Shown here piece by piece: positions 6,550 to 13,915 of a stretch of 21,064 nucleotides of DNA (position 1 is its first letter; each line of letters opens with the position of its first letter). The stretch spans positions 1 through 21,064 of the forward strand of contig MNIY01000112.1 in NCBI GenBank assembly GCA_001919995.1, read 5' to 3'. Position numbers and translations under genes: made by a program. The notes under the pieces were generated by a model. That model was not told the origin of the DNA. It ran no database searches and was given only the letters and a program-made list of their open reading frames with translations. Origin of the DNA: Ktedonobacter sp. 13_1_20CM_4_53_11. GTDB taxonomy: Bacteria; Chloroflexota; Ktedonobacteria; Ktedonobacterales; Ktedonobacteraceae.

Positions 6550-9500
6550 TTACAGCATTTCGTAGATGGTTACGTCATTTGTACGATATACGATACGCAC
6601 TACACTGCCCACCAGGCGGTCAAATTTACTCAACCCGAGCGACGCCTGCTGGCCATATATTTGTCGTTCTAATGGTCCGACATAAATATACTGCACATGA
6701 TAATAGCGCAACAATTCAATGGCTGCAGACGAATTGGATGTCGAATAGATGATGTTAATGTTGGCGACACGATTGAGCGTTTGTTCACTGTAGCGCTGCT
6801 CACTAACATGGTCTGGCCAGCCCAGAACATCAGGCAAGCCGGTATACACCGAAATACGGTTGAACCATTGATAGGAAACGGGGGCAGCTGCCTCCAGTAC
6901 AATGGGCGTCCCCGCGACATGGTCGTTGAGCCACGTGATTGCCTTTGCATCAGCGGGATACCAGGTACGGGCAAAGGCGAACCCATCCAACGTCGGAATA
7001 TAATTGGCGCTCTGCACAGGTTGTTGTGGAGACGCATTGACCCATGCCTGGTGGTCACTGATACGCGCAATCGACCCTTCAAAGAGAAAGACTGAACATG
7101 CCAGCGCTAACACGATGAAACTCACCGACCAGGCCAGCCGTATAAAACCAGCCAGGCGTTTATATAATTGTTGTACTGCAAGCGCGCCGCCAATGGCAAA
7201 GAAAAGCCACGCTTGCAACGAGAACTTGAAGACGGTGTTCATGCGGAAATAGTCACCACCATCCAAAAAATCACGCACATAAACGATCTCCTGGCCAAGG
7301 GTAATACCCAGCCCCATTAGCAGCATCACATATAGGAAGCGCCTCGTGGCCTCCGAGGTGTGCCGCGCTGTGTAGTCAAGCTGGACGGTAGTTGGTGCAA
7401 TTTTCGACCGCTTTACTGGCAAAACGATGGCTTTGAATGATTTGGATGGCGCACCTCCATCGATGCCCCACGCGACGAAAAGGAAGATACCAAGGCCGAG
7501 CGCCGCCAGTAAGAGTATCCTCAATCCGAGTAGCGTGACAAAGGTCAGTACCACAGCGCATAACAGTATGTACCCGGCGATACGCCGAGTTTCGGGGAGA
7601 ATCTTGCTTCTCGCGTTCAGCCAGCGATACAGTTCCAGCAAGAAGAAACTGAGCGCAAGGAATATCCACAGGCAGAATATGGTGAGGAATTCAGCCAATG
7701 TGCTTCCCTGCTGAACCAGTCCAAGGCCATTCACATAGAGTTGCTGGTAGGAAGCATAAAATGGCCAGTAGAAAAGATAGCTAAGAGCATACAGCAGGAT
7801 AACTGTTAAAAGGCAGAAACTTAGCGACACGAAGATTTCCAGCCTTGGGGACATTCTCTTCTCAAGGATCGTTTGTACGATCAACACCATGGTAAACAGC
7901 AGGGCATATACTGGCATATCCCAGGTGTTGACACAGGCTATCGTTCCAAAGACAAAGGCGGCGAGCAGGTATAAAAAGAACTTGCGCCTATGTTGTGAAG
8001 AACCTGCCATAACCTCCTCTTCGCCAGGAAGGACCAGCACGGCTATAATGCCCAACATGAGGACCGCTATCGGAAGATCGATCACGTGTGGGTGTAGATC
8101 GGCGAAGAGAAAGCTCCAAAATGGGAATTCATTGATAGTGAAGGGGATGACACGACTGCTGCGCCAATAATCAAACATGGGGAGTGGTGCATGCGCCAGT
8201 GCGGCTGCAACCTGTGCTTTGAGTTGCACAAAACCGTCGAAATTGCCGATCAGAACCGAGAAATAGCCGCCGAGAAGAGCGATCGGGAAGCGACGTGTAA
8301 AACTGTACACCAGGGACACAACCCCTGTGAAAGTCAGAGCAAAGAGGGTGGGAATGGCCAGATTAAAGGCGGTTGTAGGGACGATCGCCGTGAGTTTGAT
8401 CAATGCAGCGGCAATGACATAGCCATAGTAGTAGTAGTTAATGTAGCCGCCCGCGAACCAGGGATCATAGGGCGGCATGTAAGAACTGCGCACCACGGCG
8501 TGAAGAAACGCCAGTTCCATCGGTTTTTCTCCACCGATGAAGGGGTTCCACAAATCGGGATTGAGGGAGCGAATACCCACAAAAAGCAGGAATGCCAGGG
8601 TAAAAACGCTCTCTTCCAGTAACACTAAGCGCCAGTGTTGGCGCAGGAAGTGCGTGATCTTCTGACGCTGCCAGGTGAACATTACAATGGCGCACAGCAG
8701 CAGAATGGCCACAACCAACAGCAGTGAGGCGCGGCTAAAGGCCAGTACGTGGAGGCTTGCAAGAAGCCAGGCAAGATATGCCAGCAGGAGCATACCGAGC
8801 GTCTTACTGAAGATATAGCCCCGATCCGCCAGCGCATAAAAAAGCGAGAAAGCGAGGGGAAACGTCAACAAACCCAATGCAGTAAGGGCCAGCCACCAGA
8901 AGAGCACTGGCGCTGCATTGGAGATGCTATCCGCGGGAAATTGCGTCCCCAAAGGAGGCGACTGCTGGTTGTCGGCGATTTGTTGAGAGGTAAGCAACAG
9001 GGAGCGGTCTACTCCAGAAAGATTCGCACCGGCCGGAGGCAACTGCATGCCATCCAGCAATTTTTGAAAGAGCTCCCCGGACGTATATGGATAGGGATTG
9101 TCACGCACAAAGATGCGCGCAGTCGGATGATCGAAGACCGAATAGCTTTCGTCAGCGCTACTATCATCGAGGGACAGCCCAAAAAGGTTGGGGTGGTTCT
9201 CAAAACGCGCTGCAAGGTGAAAACCGAGTTGACCGCTGAAGAGCAATTGATAGTAGTGGATTGTCAGCGGGTAACGAGATGGCAGGCGAGGAATAGATTT
9301 ATCCAGGCGATCGGTCGCCATGGTGATAACATCGATAGTAGGCAAGAGATTAGACAGTTGCCTCGCCTTATCGGTCGTATCATCCCCGTACAGGTCGAGC
9401 CCGGTCTGCTGCTGTCCATTGGCGCCAGCATACGTGGCCTGCTGATAGATATCAGGCGTATGGCTACCGAGCGTAACGGGTAGAGGATCGTCCCACTGTT

Positions 9501-10860
9501 CATACGTGAGCACACTGCCAGGCTTCACTTGATTATAAATCCATTGCGAGGCCTGGATGCGCGTATTCGGCTGGCTGTAGACATTGAGCAAGGCCAATCC
9601 TTGAAACATGGTTCCCAGCAGAACAAGCGCGATCGCCAGCATGGGCAGAATTGTAGCAATCCTTCGTTGAGAGGGCTGAGTTACCGCCTTTCCCCGCTGC
9701 AATAGCGCGAGCAATAGAGCAGCAGCCATCAGCGCGAGAAACGGGTAGACCGGCAGCATGTAGCGCATGAACTTGACATAGAAACTCCCTGTAATGGCAC
9801 TATACACAAGTACCCAGGAAAGGACGACAAGCCACAACAGGACATTGCGCTTCCAGACGCGCCAACAGAGCCAGAGTAGTCCGGCGAACGCCGCAAGGCC
9901 AAGCACCACTCCCATTCCCCACAAAAGCATATTCTGGATTTCATAGAGGTAAGGTATGGTACCTGCGAACTGCCGTACGTAGGGTAGATCAAGGTAACCA
10001 CGCGCTAAATCACCTTGTGCGCTAAGTTGCTGGACAAAGTTCACCCTGTCAAGCAACGCATATGGCATGGCTATAAGAAATGTCACTGTAGTTATGACGA
10101 TCGTCAAGAGAAATGAGGCCAGGGAAGAAACGAGGCCAAGTTTACGCCAGCGCAAGAGCAAAGCAACTATGATCGGGATTATTAAAGGCGCGGCGCTGAA
10201 TTTTGTGGCGAGGGCGAGACCATACGCAAGGCCCGCGACCAATGACCAGCGAATGAGGGCGTCCGTCCGTGCCAGTTTAACACTTGCCAGCAGCGTGAGC
10301 ATTGTGAAGAACAGGAGTATTGTGTCAACAGCGTAAAAGTGCGAAAGCTGGAGTTGCAGAGGAGTGAAGGTCACCAGAGCAGCCGACAAAAGGGCCAGAG
10401 TCCACGCATATCGTCGGCCTGGCGTTGTATCCTCCGCCAGGGCTAAAGCAAGCCACCCTGTCAGCAGGATGGTGCCACAATCAAAAATGGCAGAGAGCAC
10501 ACGGCCCACTAATGTCAGGTTGGACAACGATGTGATATCAGGGAAAAAATGAGACAGGATGTTGCCAATAATTGCTAAAAGATAGAGCGGGAAGGAGCCA
10601 TAGGCAAAAAAGTGCGGATTGAGCGGCGAATTGGCTGGATCGAGGAACTGTGCCAGGCTGCCTGGCCAGGAGAGTGCGGTGACGTGAAAGAGAATTTGCC
10701 GTTCGTCAGGGTGAAAACTGTTGCCCTGATCCCAGTTCAAACCGTAGAGACGCAAAGCCAGGCCCAACAATGCCAGGGCAAATAAAGCAAACGGTCTCCA
10801 GCGCACAATGCTTTTCACAAATTTCTCTATCACTTCTTCCCTCTCCATGGAAAGAGGCAC
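6550..10860 (-). CDS. GT39 (PMT-like) glycosyltransferase fused to Chlor_Arch_YYY (DUF2298) domain, giant membrane protein
   Basis: This 1436-residue protein has two membrane halves. Residues ~1-430 are a GT-C/GT39 transferase: first helix 23-38, then the catalytic-type Asp-Glu in NSFHPDERQI (D52, E53), and further helices to about 425. A soluble loop domain (about 430-645) follows. Residues ~650-1436 are a complete YYY domain: DRGYIFSK (679-686), WFAGGYINYYYYG (tyrosines 809-812), NEFPFWSF (910-917) with LHPHV, GGDYFRMNTVFKF, and a C-terminal soluble domain (1291-1436) matching that of the next gene. By GT39 analogy the N-terminal half should transfer a sugar from a polyprenyl phosphate on the outer face; acceptor and sugar are unknown. 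It is the first gene of the minus-strand trio. The GTG at 10860 has no good ribosome site; the in-frame GTG at 10833 has GGAGAGG 6 bases upstream and is probably the real start, giving 1427 residues. The longest frame is listed. Confidence 0.9.
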   Translation of the reverse strand: MPLSMEREEVIEKFVKSIVRWRPFALFALALLGLALRLYGLNWDQGNSFHPDERQILFHVTALSWPGSLAQFLDPANSPLNPHFFAYGSFPLYLLAIIGNILSHFFPDITSLSNLTLVGRVLSAIFDCGTILLTGWLALALAEDTTPGRRYAWTLALLSAALVTFTPLQLQLSHFYAVDTILLFFTMLTLLASVKLARTDALIRWSLVAGLAYGLALATKFSAAPLIIPIIVALLLRWRKLGLVSSLASFLLTIVITTVTFLIAMPYALLDRVNFVQQLSAQGDLARGYLDLPYVRQFAGTIPYLYEIQNMLLWGMGVVLGLAAFAGLLWLCWRVWKRNVLLWLVVLSWVLVYSAITGSFYVKFMRYMLPVYPFLALMAAALLLALLQRGKAVTQPSQRRIATILPMLAIALVLLGTMFQGLALLNVYSQPNTRIQASQWIYNQVKPGSVLTYEQWDDPLPVTLGSHTPDIYQQATYAGANGQQQTGLDLYGDDTTDKARQLSNLLPTIDVITMATDRLDKSIPRLPSRYPLTIHYYQLLFSGQLGFHLAARFENHPNLFGLSLDDSSADESYSVFDHPTARIFVRDNPYPYTSGELFQKLLDGMQLPPAGANLSGVDRSLLLTSQQIADNQQSPPLGTQFPADSISNAAPVLFWWLALTALGLLTFPLAFSLFYALADRGYIFSKTLGMLLLAYLAWLLASLHVLAFSRASLLLVVAILLLCAIVMFTWQRQKITHFLRQHWRLVLLEESVFTLAFLLFVGIRSLNPDLWNPFIGGEKPMELAFLHAVVRSSYMPPYDPWFAGGYINYYYYGYVIAAALIKLTAIVPTTAFNLAIPTLFALTFTGVVSLVYSFTRRFPIALLGGYFSVLIGNFDGFVQLKAQVAAALAHAPLPMFDYWRSSRVIPFTINEFPFWSFLFADLHPHVIDLPIAVLMLGIIAVLVLPGEEEVMAGSSQHRRKFFLYLLAAFVFGTIACVNTWDMPVYALLFTMVLIVQTILEKRMSPRLEIFVSLSFCLLTVILLYALSYLFYWPFYASYQQLYVNGLGLVQQGSTLAEFLTIFCLWIFLALSFFLLELYRWLNARSKILPETRRIAGYILLCAVVLTFVTLLGLRILLLAALGLGIFLFVAWGIDGGAPSKSFKAIVLPVKRSKIAPTTVQLDYTARHTSEATRRFLYVMLLMGLGITLGQEIVYVRDFLDGGDYFRMNTVFKFSLQAWLFFAIGGALAVQQLYKRLAGFIRLAWSVSFIVLALACSVFLFEGSIARISDHQAWVNASPQQPVQSANYIPTLDGFAFARTWYPADAKAITWLNDHVAGTPIVLEAAAPVSYQWFNRISVYTGLPDVLGWPDHVSEQRYSEQTLNRVANINIIYSTSNSSAAIELLRYYHVQYIYVGPLERQIYGQQASLGLSKFDRLVGSVVRIVYRTNDVTIYEML
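10840..10846 (-). promoter_or_regulatory. Shine-Dalgarno GGAGAGG favouring an internal GTG start
   Basis: On the minus strand GGAGAGG lies 6 bases before the GTG at 10833-10831. Neither the upstream GTG (10860) nor the ATG (10848) has a comparable site. Starting here gives MIEKFVKSIVRWRPF, a short positive segment directly before the first helix, as expected for a membrane protein. Confidence 0.5.
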
Positions 10861-10921
10861 GATTTCTGCTCAATGTGTATAACGCGCATCCCGTGGCATT
10901 TCCCTGATAATCGACGACTAA

Positions 10922-10945
10922 GGACCACTATGGACCACTATGGAC
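10922..10945. repeat. Ten-base tandem repeat in divergent intergenic region
   Basis: The unit GGACCACTAT occurs twice without gap (10922-10931, 10932-10941) and a third partial copy, GGAC, follows. The period equals about one helical turn, so a protein could bind the same face of DNA at each copy. The repeat lies about 60-80 bases upstream of the giant membrane-protein gene and about 150 bases before the S51 gene. It may be an operator or chance slippage. Confidence 0.5.
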
Positions 10946-11012
10946 TGACCAGGTTTTAGTATAGGGAGTATGTCAGAATGGGTCAAGAGGTAATAGGTAT
11001 TTATCCGACACC

Positions 11013-11043
11013 TTGACATTAAACATCCCTTGTAGCGTAGAAT
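11013..11043 (+). promoter_or_regulatory. Candidate sigma-70-type promoter for the S51-like gene
   Basis: A perfect TTGACA (11013-11018) is followed after 19 bases by TAGAAT (11038-11043), one base off the TATAAT consensus. The predicted start would be about 40 bases before the ATG at 11090. The spacer is longer than the ideal 17, so the call is tentative. Confidence 0.4.
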
Positions 11044-11089
11044 TGCAGAGGATAACGTTATAAATGATATTTTGTTGAAGGAATAGATA

Positions 11090-11815
11090 ATGGGCGTACC
11101 GACTCCGGGGACCCTCGCGCTGGTCGGCGCGGGTGAGTTTCTTCCACCAATCGCACCTGTCGATGCGATGTTACTTGAGCGCGTCGATGGCACACCTCAT
11201 GTCGTGGTACTACCAACCGCGTCAGCCCCTGATGGCCCGGGTGTTCCTGAACGCTGGGCCAAATTGGGCATAGATCACTTCTCTCAACTTGGTGCATCCG
11301 CCGAAGCAGTCATGCTTCTTGAACGCGGGGACGCAGACGATGATAGCATCGTAGCACGGGTTGCCGCGGCGAACTTTGTCTATTTCTCCGGTGGCAAGCC
11401 ACGCTACCTGCTTGAGACGCTGAAGGACACTGCTGCTTGGCAAGCGATCATGCGTGTGCTGGCGGCCGGCGGCATTCTGGCCGGTTGTTCAGCGGGAGCT
11501 ATGGTACTGGGTGGGGAACTCTTCGACTTCCCGCAATTGTGGCGCACCATTCCGGCACTGGGTATCGCGCCTGGGATTATTGTCATACCCCATTTTGACG
11601 AAATACCTGCTGCGTTTACCTCCACGATGACGTTGGCTAAAAGAAAGTTAACCCTTGTCGGTATTGATGGTTCAACGGCGCTGGTCAGGTCAGATGGGGC
11701 CTGGAGCGTGTATGGAAGGGGCGGTGCGACCGTCTTTAATGGAAATCACAAGAGGCGTTTCGCTTCAGGAGAGCAGGTACCCTTGCCCGGTGAGGCTAAC
11801 CGGGCGGGCAAATAG
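11090..11815 (+). CDS. Peptidase S51 / type 1 glutamine amidotransferase-like protein
   Basis: A 241-residue cytoplasmic protein with no signal peptide. The nucleophile elbow AGCSAGAM puts the catalytic-type serine at position 134, after the strand-turn FVYFSGGKPRYL (96-108). IPHFDE places a histidine at 168, close to the spacing of the active-site Ser and His in peptidase E (PepE, Ser120/His157). The early LALVGAGEF and VVLPTASAP segments are typical of the class I amidotransferase-like fold. The family includes aspartyl dipeptidase (PepE) and cyanophycinase; the sequence alone does not separate these, and the substrate is open. The length is normal for PepE-like proteins (about 230). The ATG has AAGGA 7 bases upstream and a candidate promoter at 11013. 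The gene is divergent from the giant membrane protein and convergent with the tRNA, so it is probably transcribed alone. Confidence 0.85.
   Translation: MGVPTPGTLALVGAGEFLPPIAPVDAMLLERVDGTPHVVVLPTASAPDGPGVPERWAKLGIDHFSQLGASAEAVMLLERGDADDDSIVARVAAANFVYFSGGKPRYLLETLKDTAAWQAIMRVLAAGGILAGCSAGAMVLGGELFDFPQLWRTIPALGIAPGIIVIPHFDEIPAAFTSTMTLAKRKLTLVGIDGSTALVRSDGAWSVYGRGGATVFNGNHKRRFASGEQVPLPGEANRAGK
11785..11805 (+). other. GC-rich stem-loop at the 3' end of the S51-like gene
   Basis: GCCCGGT (11785-11791) and ACCGGGC (11799-11805) form a perfect seven-base stem with a 7-base loop, ending eight bases before the stop codon at 11813. No T-tract follows on either strand, so a Rho-independent terminator is not demonstrated. 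It may protect the message end or act together with convergent transcription. Confidence 0.3.
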
Positions 11816-11895
11816 AAAATGTGGGCATTCATTGGGCATAAAAATTGACGCCCGTTCTCTTACCATGAGGGATCGGACGCCTAAAAGTTCATGGA

Positions 11896-11972
11896 TGGCG
11901 ATCCCGATAGGATTTGAACCTACGACCTACAGTTCCGCAAACTGTCGCTCTATCCAACTGAGCTACGGGATC
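11896..11972 (-). tRNA. tRNA-Arg (anticodon GCG), CCA encoded
   Basis: A full cloverleaf reads on the minus strand. The acceptor stem is GATCCCG (5') with CGGGATC (3'), followed by discriminator G and an encoded CCA. The D arm is GCTC/GAGC with a loop that carries A20, an arginine identity base. The anticodon stem is ACAGT/ACTGT with the loop TTGCGGA, so the anticodon is GCG (C35, G36). The variable region is short, and the T arm is GTAGG/CCTAT (one G-T pair) around TTCAAAT. GCG reads CGC and CGU. The gene lies 80 bases downstream of aspS on the same strand and may share its transcript. Confidence 0.95.
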
Positions 11973-12052
11973 ATGGATGATTATACCTCTCTCTATGCCG
12001 TGGATTATAGCACCCTGGCAGAGCATTGTCAATAGTTTTGCATGGTATCGAA

Positions 12053-13852
12053 CTATGACTTTTCCTCGGGTATCACGCACAAATGCAACTCTCGCAGTTG
12101 CTTTTCTTCAACTGGCGAGGGCGCATGCATCATGAGATCGGTAGCGCTTTGCGTCTTGGGGAAGGCGATCACCTCGCGAATACTGTCTTCATTTGCCATT
12201 AGCATCACCAGGCGATCGACGCCGAGAGCGATACCGCCGTGAGGAGGGGCTCCGTACTCGAAGGCCTCGAGCATATGCCCAAACTGCTCTTCGATCTCTT
12301 CCTCGTGCAGTTTCATCAGTAAAAAGACTTTCTTCTGGATCTCCGCAATGTTGATACGAACGCTGCCACCGCCAATTTCATAGCCATTACAGATGATGTC
12401 GTATTGCTTGGCGCGAATGTTTAAAGGATCTGTGTCGAGGCGGGCAACATGAGCCTCGTCCATGCCGGAGAACGGGTTGTGTTCTGCCTCGTAGCGCTGC
12501 CCTTCTTCATCGAAATGCAGCAGTGGGAAATCAACCACCCAGCAGAGCGCCATCTCGTTGGGGTCGATCAGATTGAGACGCTCGGCTAACTTTCCGCGCA
12601 ATCGGTAGAGGACATCGTTACAGACCTTGGCGCTGTCAGCAACAAAAAGCAGCAGGTCACCTGGTTCTCCCTGGAGACGGTCAATAATCGCCTGCACCTC
12701 CTCGCGAGACATGAATTTTATCAACGGTGACTTCACTTCACCGGTGGGGCCAATCGCCAGCGAGACGAGGCCTTTAGCCCCCAGCATACGAGCGAATTCC
12801 GTGAGTTCTTCGATTTCTTTACGGCTGTAACCACCTGCTCCTGGAACGCGAATACCTTTCACCATACCGTTAGCAGCTAAGGCACTCTGGAAAACGCCAA
12901 AATTCCCGGCCCGCGCGAGGTCCGAAATCTCAACTAGTGGCAGGTCAAAGCGGAGATCAGGATGATCTGTGCCGTAGCGATCCATTACTTCTGAGAAGCT
13001 AAGACGCGGGAAAGGTACCAGCTTGATGCGCTTCTGCGTCGTCTCTTCGATCAAGAAGATCAGGAGCCCTTCGATTAAGTTCATGACGTCTTCCTCATCC
13101 ACAAAGGACATCTCGACGTCGAGCTGGGTAAATTCCGGCTGGCGATCCGAGCGTTGATCTTCATCGCGGAAACAACGGGCTATCTGGAAGTAGCGATCTA
13201 ATCCGGCAACCATCAAGAGCTGCTTGAGCTGCTGGGGCGACTGCGGTAGTGCATAGAACTCTCCGGGATAGAGCCGGCTTGGCACAAGGTAGTCTCGCGC
13301 TCCCTCTGGGGTACTTTTCATTAAAATAGGTGTCTCAATCTCCAGGAAACCACGTTCATCCAGGTAATCGCGCATGGCTTTAACCACGCGATGGCGAAGT
13401 ATCATATTATCGCGCATAGAAGGGCGCCGTAAGTCGAGGTAGCGATACTTGAGGCGCAGAGACTCGTCGACCTGAATATCATCTCTGATGGGGAAAGGTG
13501 TTGTACGGGAAGGGCTCAATATCTCGATGTGTTCAGCGGCTACCTCGATAGCTCCAGTAGATAGGTTTGGGTTCTCTGCCCCCGCCAGGCGAGGCACCAC
13601 TTTCCCGCTGACCTGTACAACGTACTCGGAGCGCACCTCTGAAGCGACGCGATGCGCTTCCGCGGAACGTTCTGGATCACAGATGACCTGAGTTATCCCA
13701 TAGCGATCACGAATGTCCAGGAAAACCAGCCCTCCATGATCTCGGCGTCGATTCACCCAGCCAGCCAGGGTAACCTGTTGTCCAATTGCATCTTTATTTA
13801 AATCACCACAGGTATGGGTACGATAATGTACTGCATATGCCACGATTCTCAT
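12053..13852 (-). CDS. aspS: Aspartyl-tRNA synthetase, probably non-discriminating (Asp/Asn)
   Basis: Class II synthetase of bacterial type, 599 residues (usual length about 590), which charges tRNA-Asp with aspartate in the cytoplasm. The order is: N-terminal OB-fold anticodon-binding domain (about 20-115, with GWVNRRRDHGGLVFLDIRDR), motif 1 (GFLEIETPIL, 168-177), motif 2 (FQIARCFRDEDQRSDRQPEF, 222-241), the bacterial GAD insertion in the middle, and motif 3 (GGIALGVDRL, 539-548). A histidine at 39 in RRRDHGG occupies the place where discriminating enzymes such as E. coli AspRS have Leu; His there is typical of enzymes that also charge tRNA-Asn. The ATG at 13852 has AAGGAG only one base upstream. 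The same site is 10 bases before an in-frame GTG at 13843, which may be the true start (596 residues, MAYAVHYRTHT). It lies 63 bases after the PP2C gene. Confidence 0.97.
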   Translation of the reverse strand: MRIVAYAVHYRTHTCGDLNKDAIGQQVTLAGWVNRRRDHGGLVFLDIRDRYGITQVICDPERSAEAHRVASEVRSEYVVQVSGKVVPRLAGAENPNLSTGAIEVAAEHIEILSPSRTTPFPIRDDIQVDESLRLKYRYLDLRRPSMRDNMILRHRVVKAMRDYLDERGFLEIETPILMKSTPEGARDYLVPSRLYPGEFYALPQSPQQLKQLLMVAGLDRYFQIARCFRDEDQRSDRQPEFTQLDVEMSFVDEEDVMNLIEGLLIFLIEETTQKRIKLVPFPRLSFSEVMDRYGTDHPDLRFDLPLVEISDLARAGNFGVFQSALAANGMVKGIRVPGAGGYSRKEIEELTEFARMLGAKGLVSLAIGPTGEVKSPLIKFMSREEVQAIIDRLQGEPGDLLLFVADSAKVCNDVLYRLRGKLAERLNLIDPNEMALCWVVDFPLLHFDEEGQRYEAEHNPFSGMDEAHVARLDTDPLNIRAKQYDIICNGYEIGGGSVRINIAEIQKKVFLLMKLHEEEIEEQFGHMLEAFEYGAPPHGGIALGVDRLVMLMANEDSIREVIAFPKTQSATDLMMHAPSPVEEKQLRELHLCVIPEEKS

Positions 13853-13915
13853 GCTCCTTACTTTGATGAGGATGAATGGAAAAAGTCTACGATGCTAAAC
13901 ACTTCCAACCACTTA

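Noticed and set aside
8749..9483. A 244-codon open frame on the plus strand opposite the giant membrane-protein gene
   Set aside because: It lies wholly antisense to a gene with clear family motifs on both sides. Its product is rich in Arg, Lys and Gln with no recognisable domain, as expected from the complement of a membrane-protein gene.
11822..11860. GGGC ... GCCC inverted repeat near 11834-11856, considered as a terminator for the tRNA/aspS transcript
   Set aside because: Only four pairs, a long loop and no T-run directly after the stem on the minus strand.
11655..12035. A 126-codon plus-strand frame running from the S51 gene through the tRNA
   Set aside because: It overlaps the S51 gene in another frame and passes through the complement of a complete tRNA gene, so it cannot be a conserved protein.
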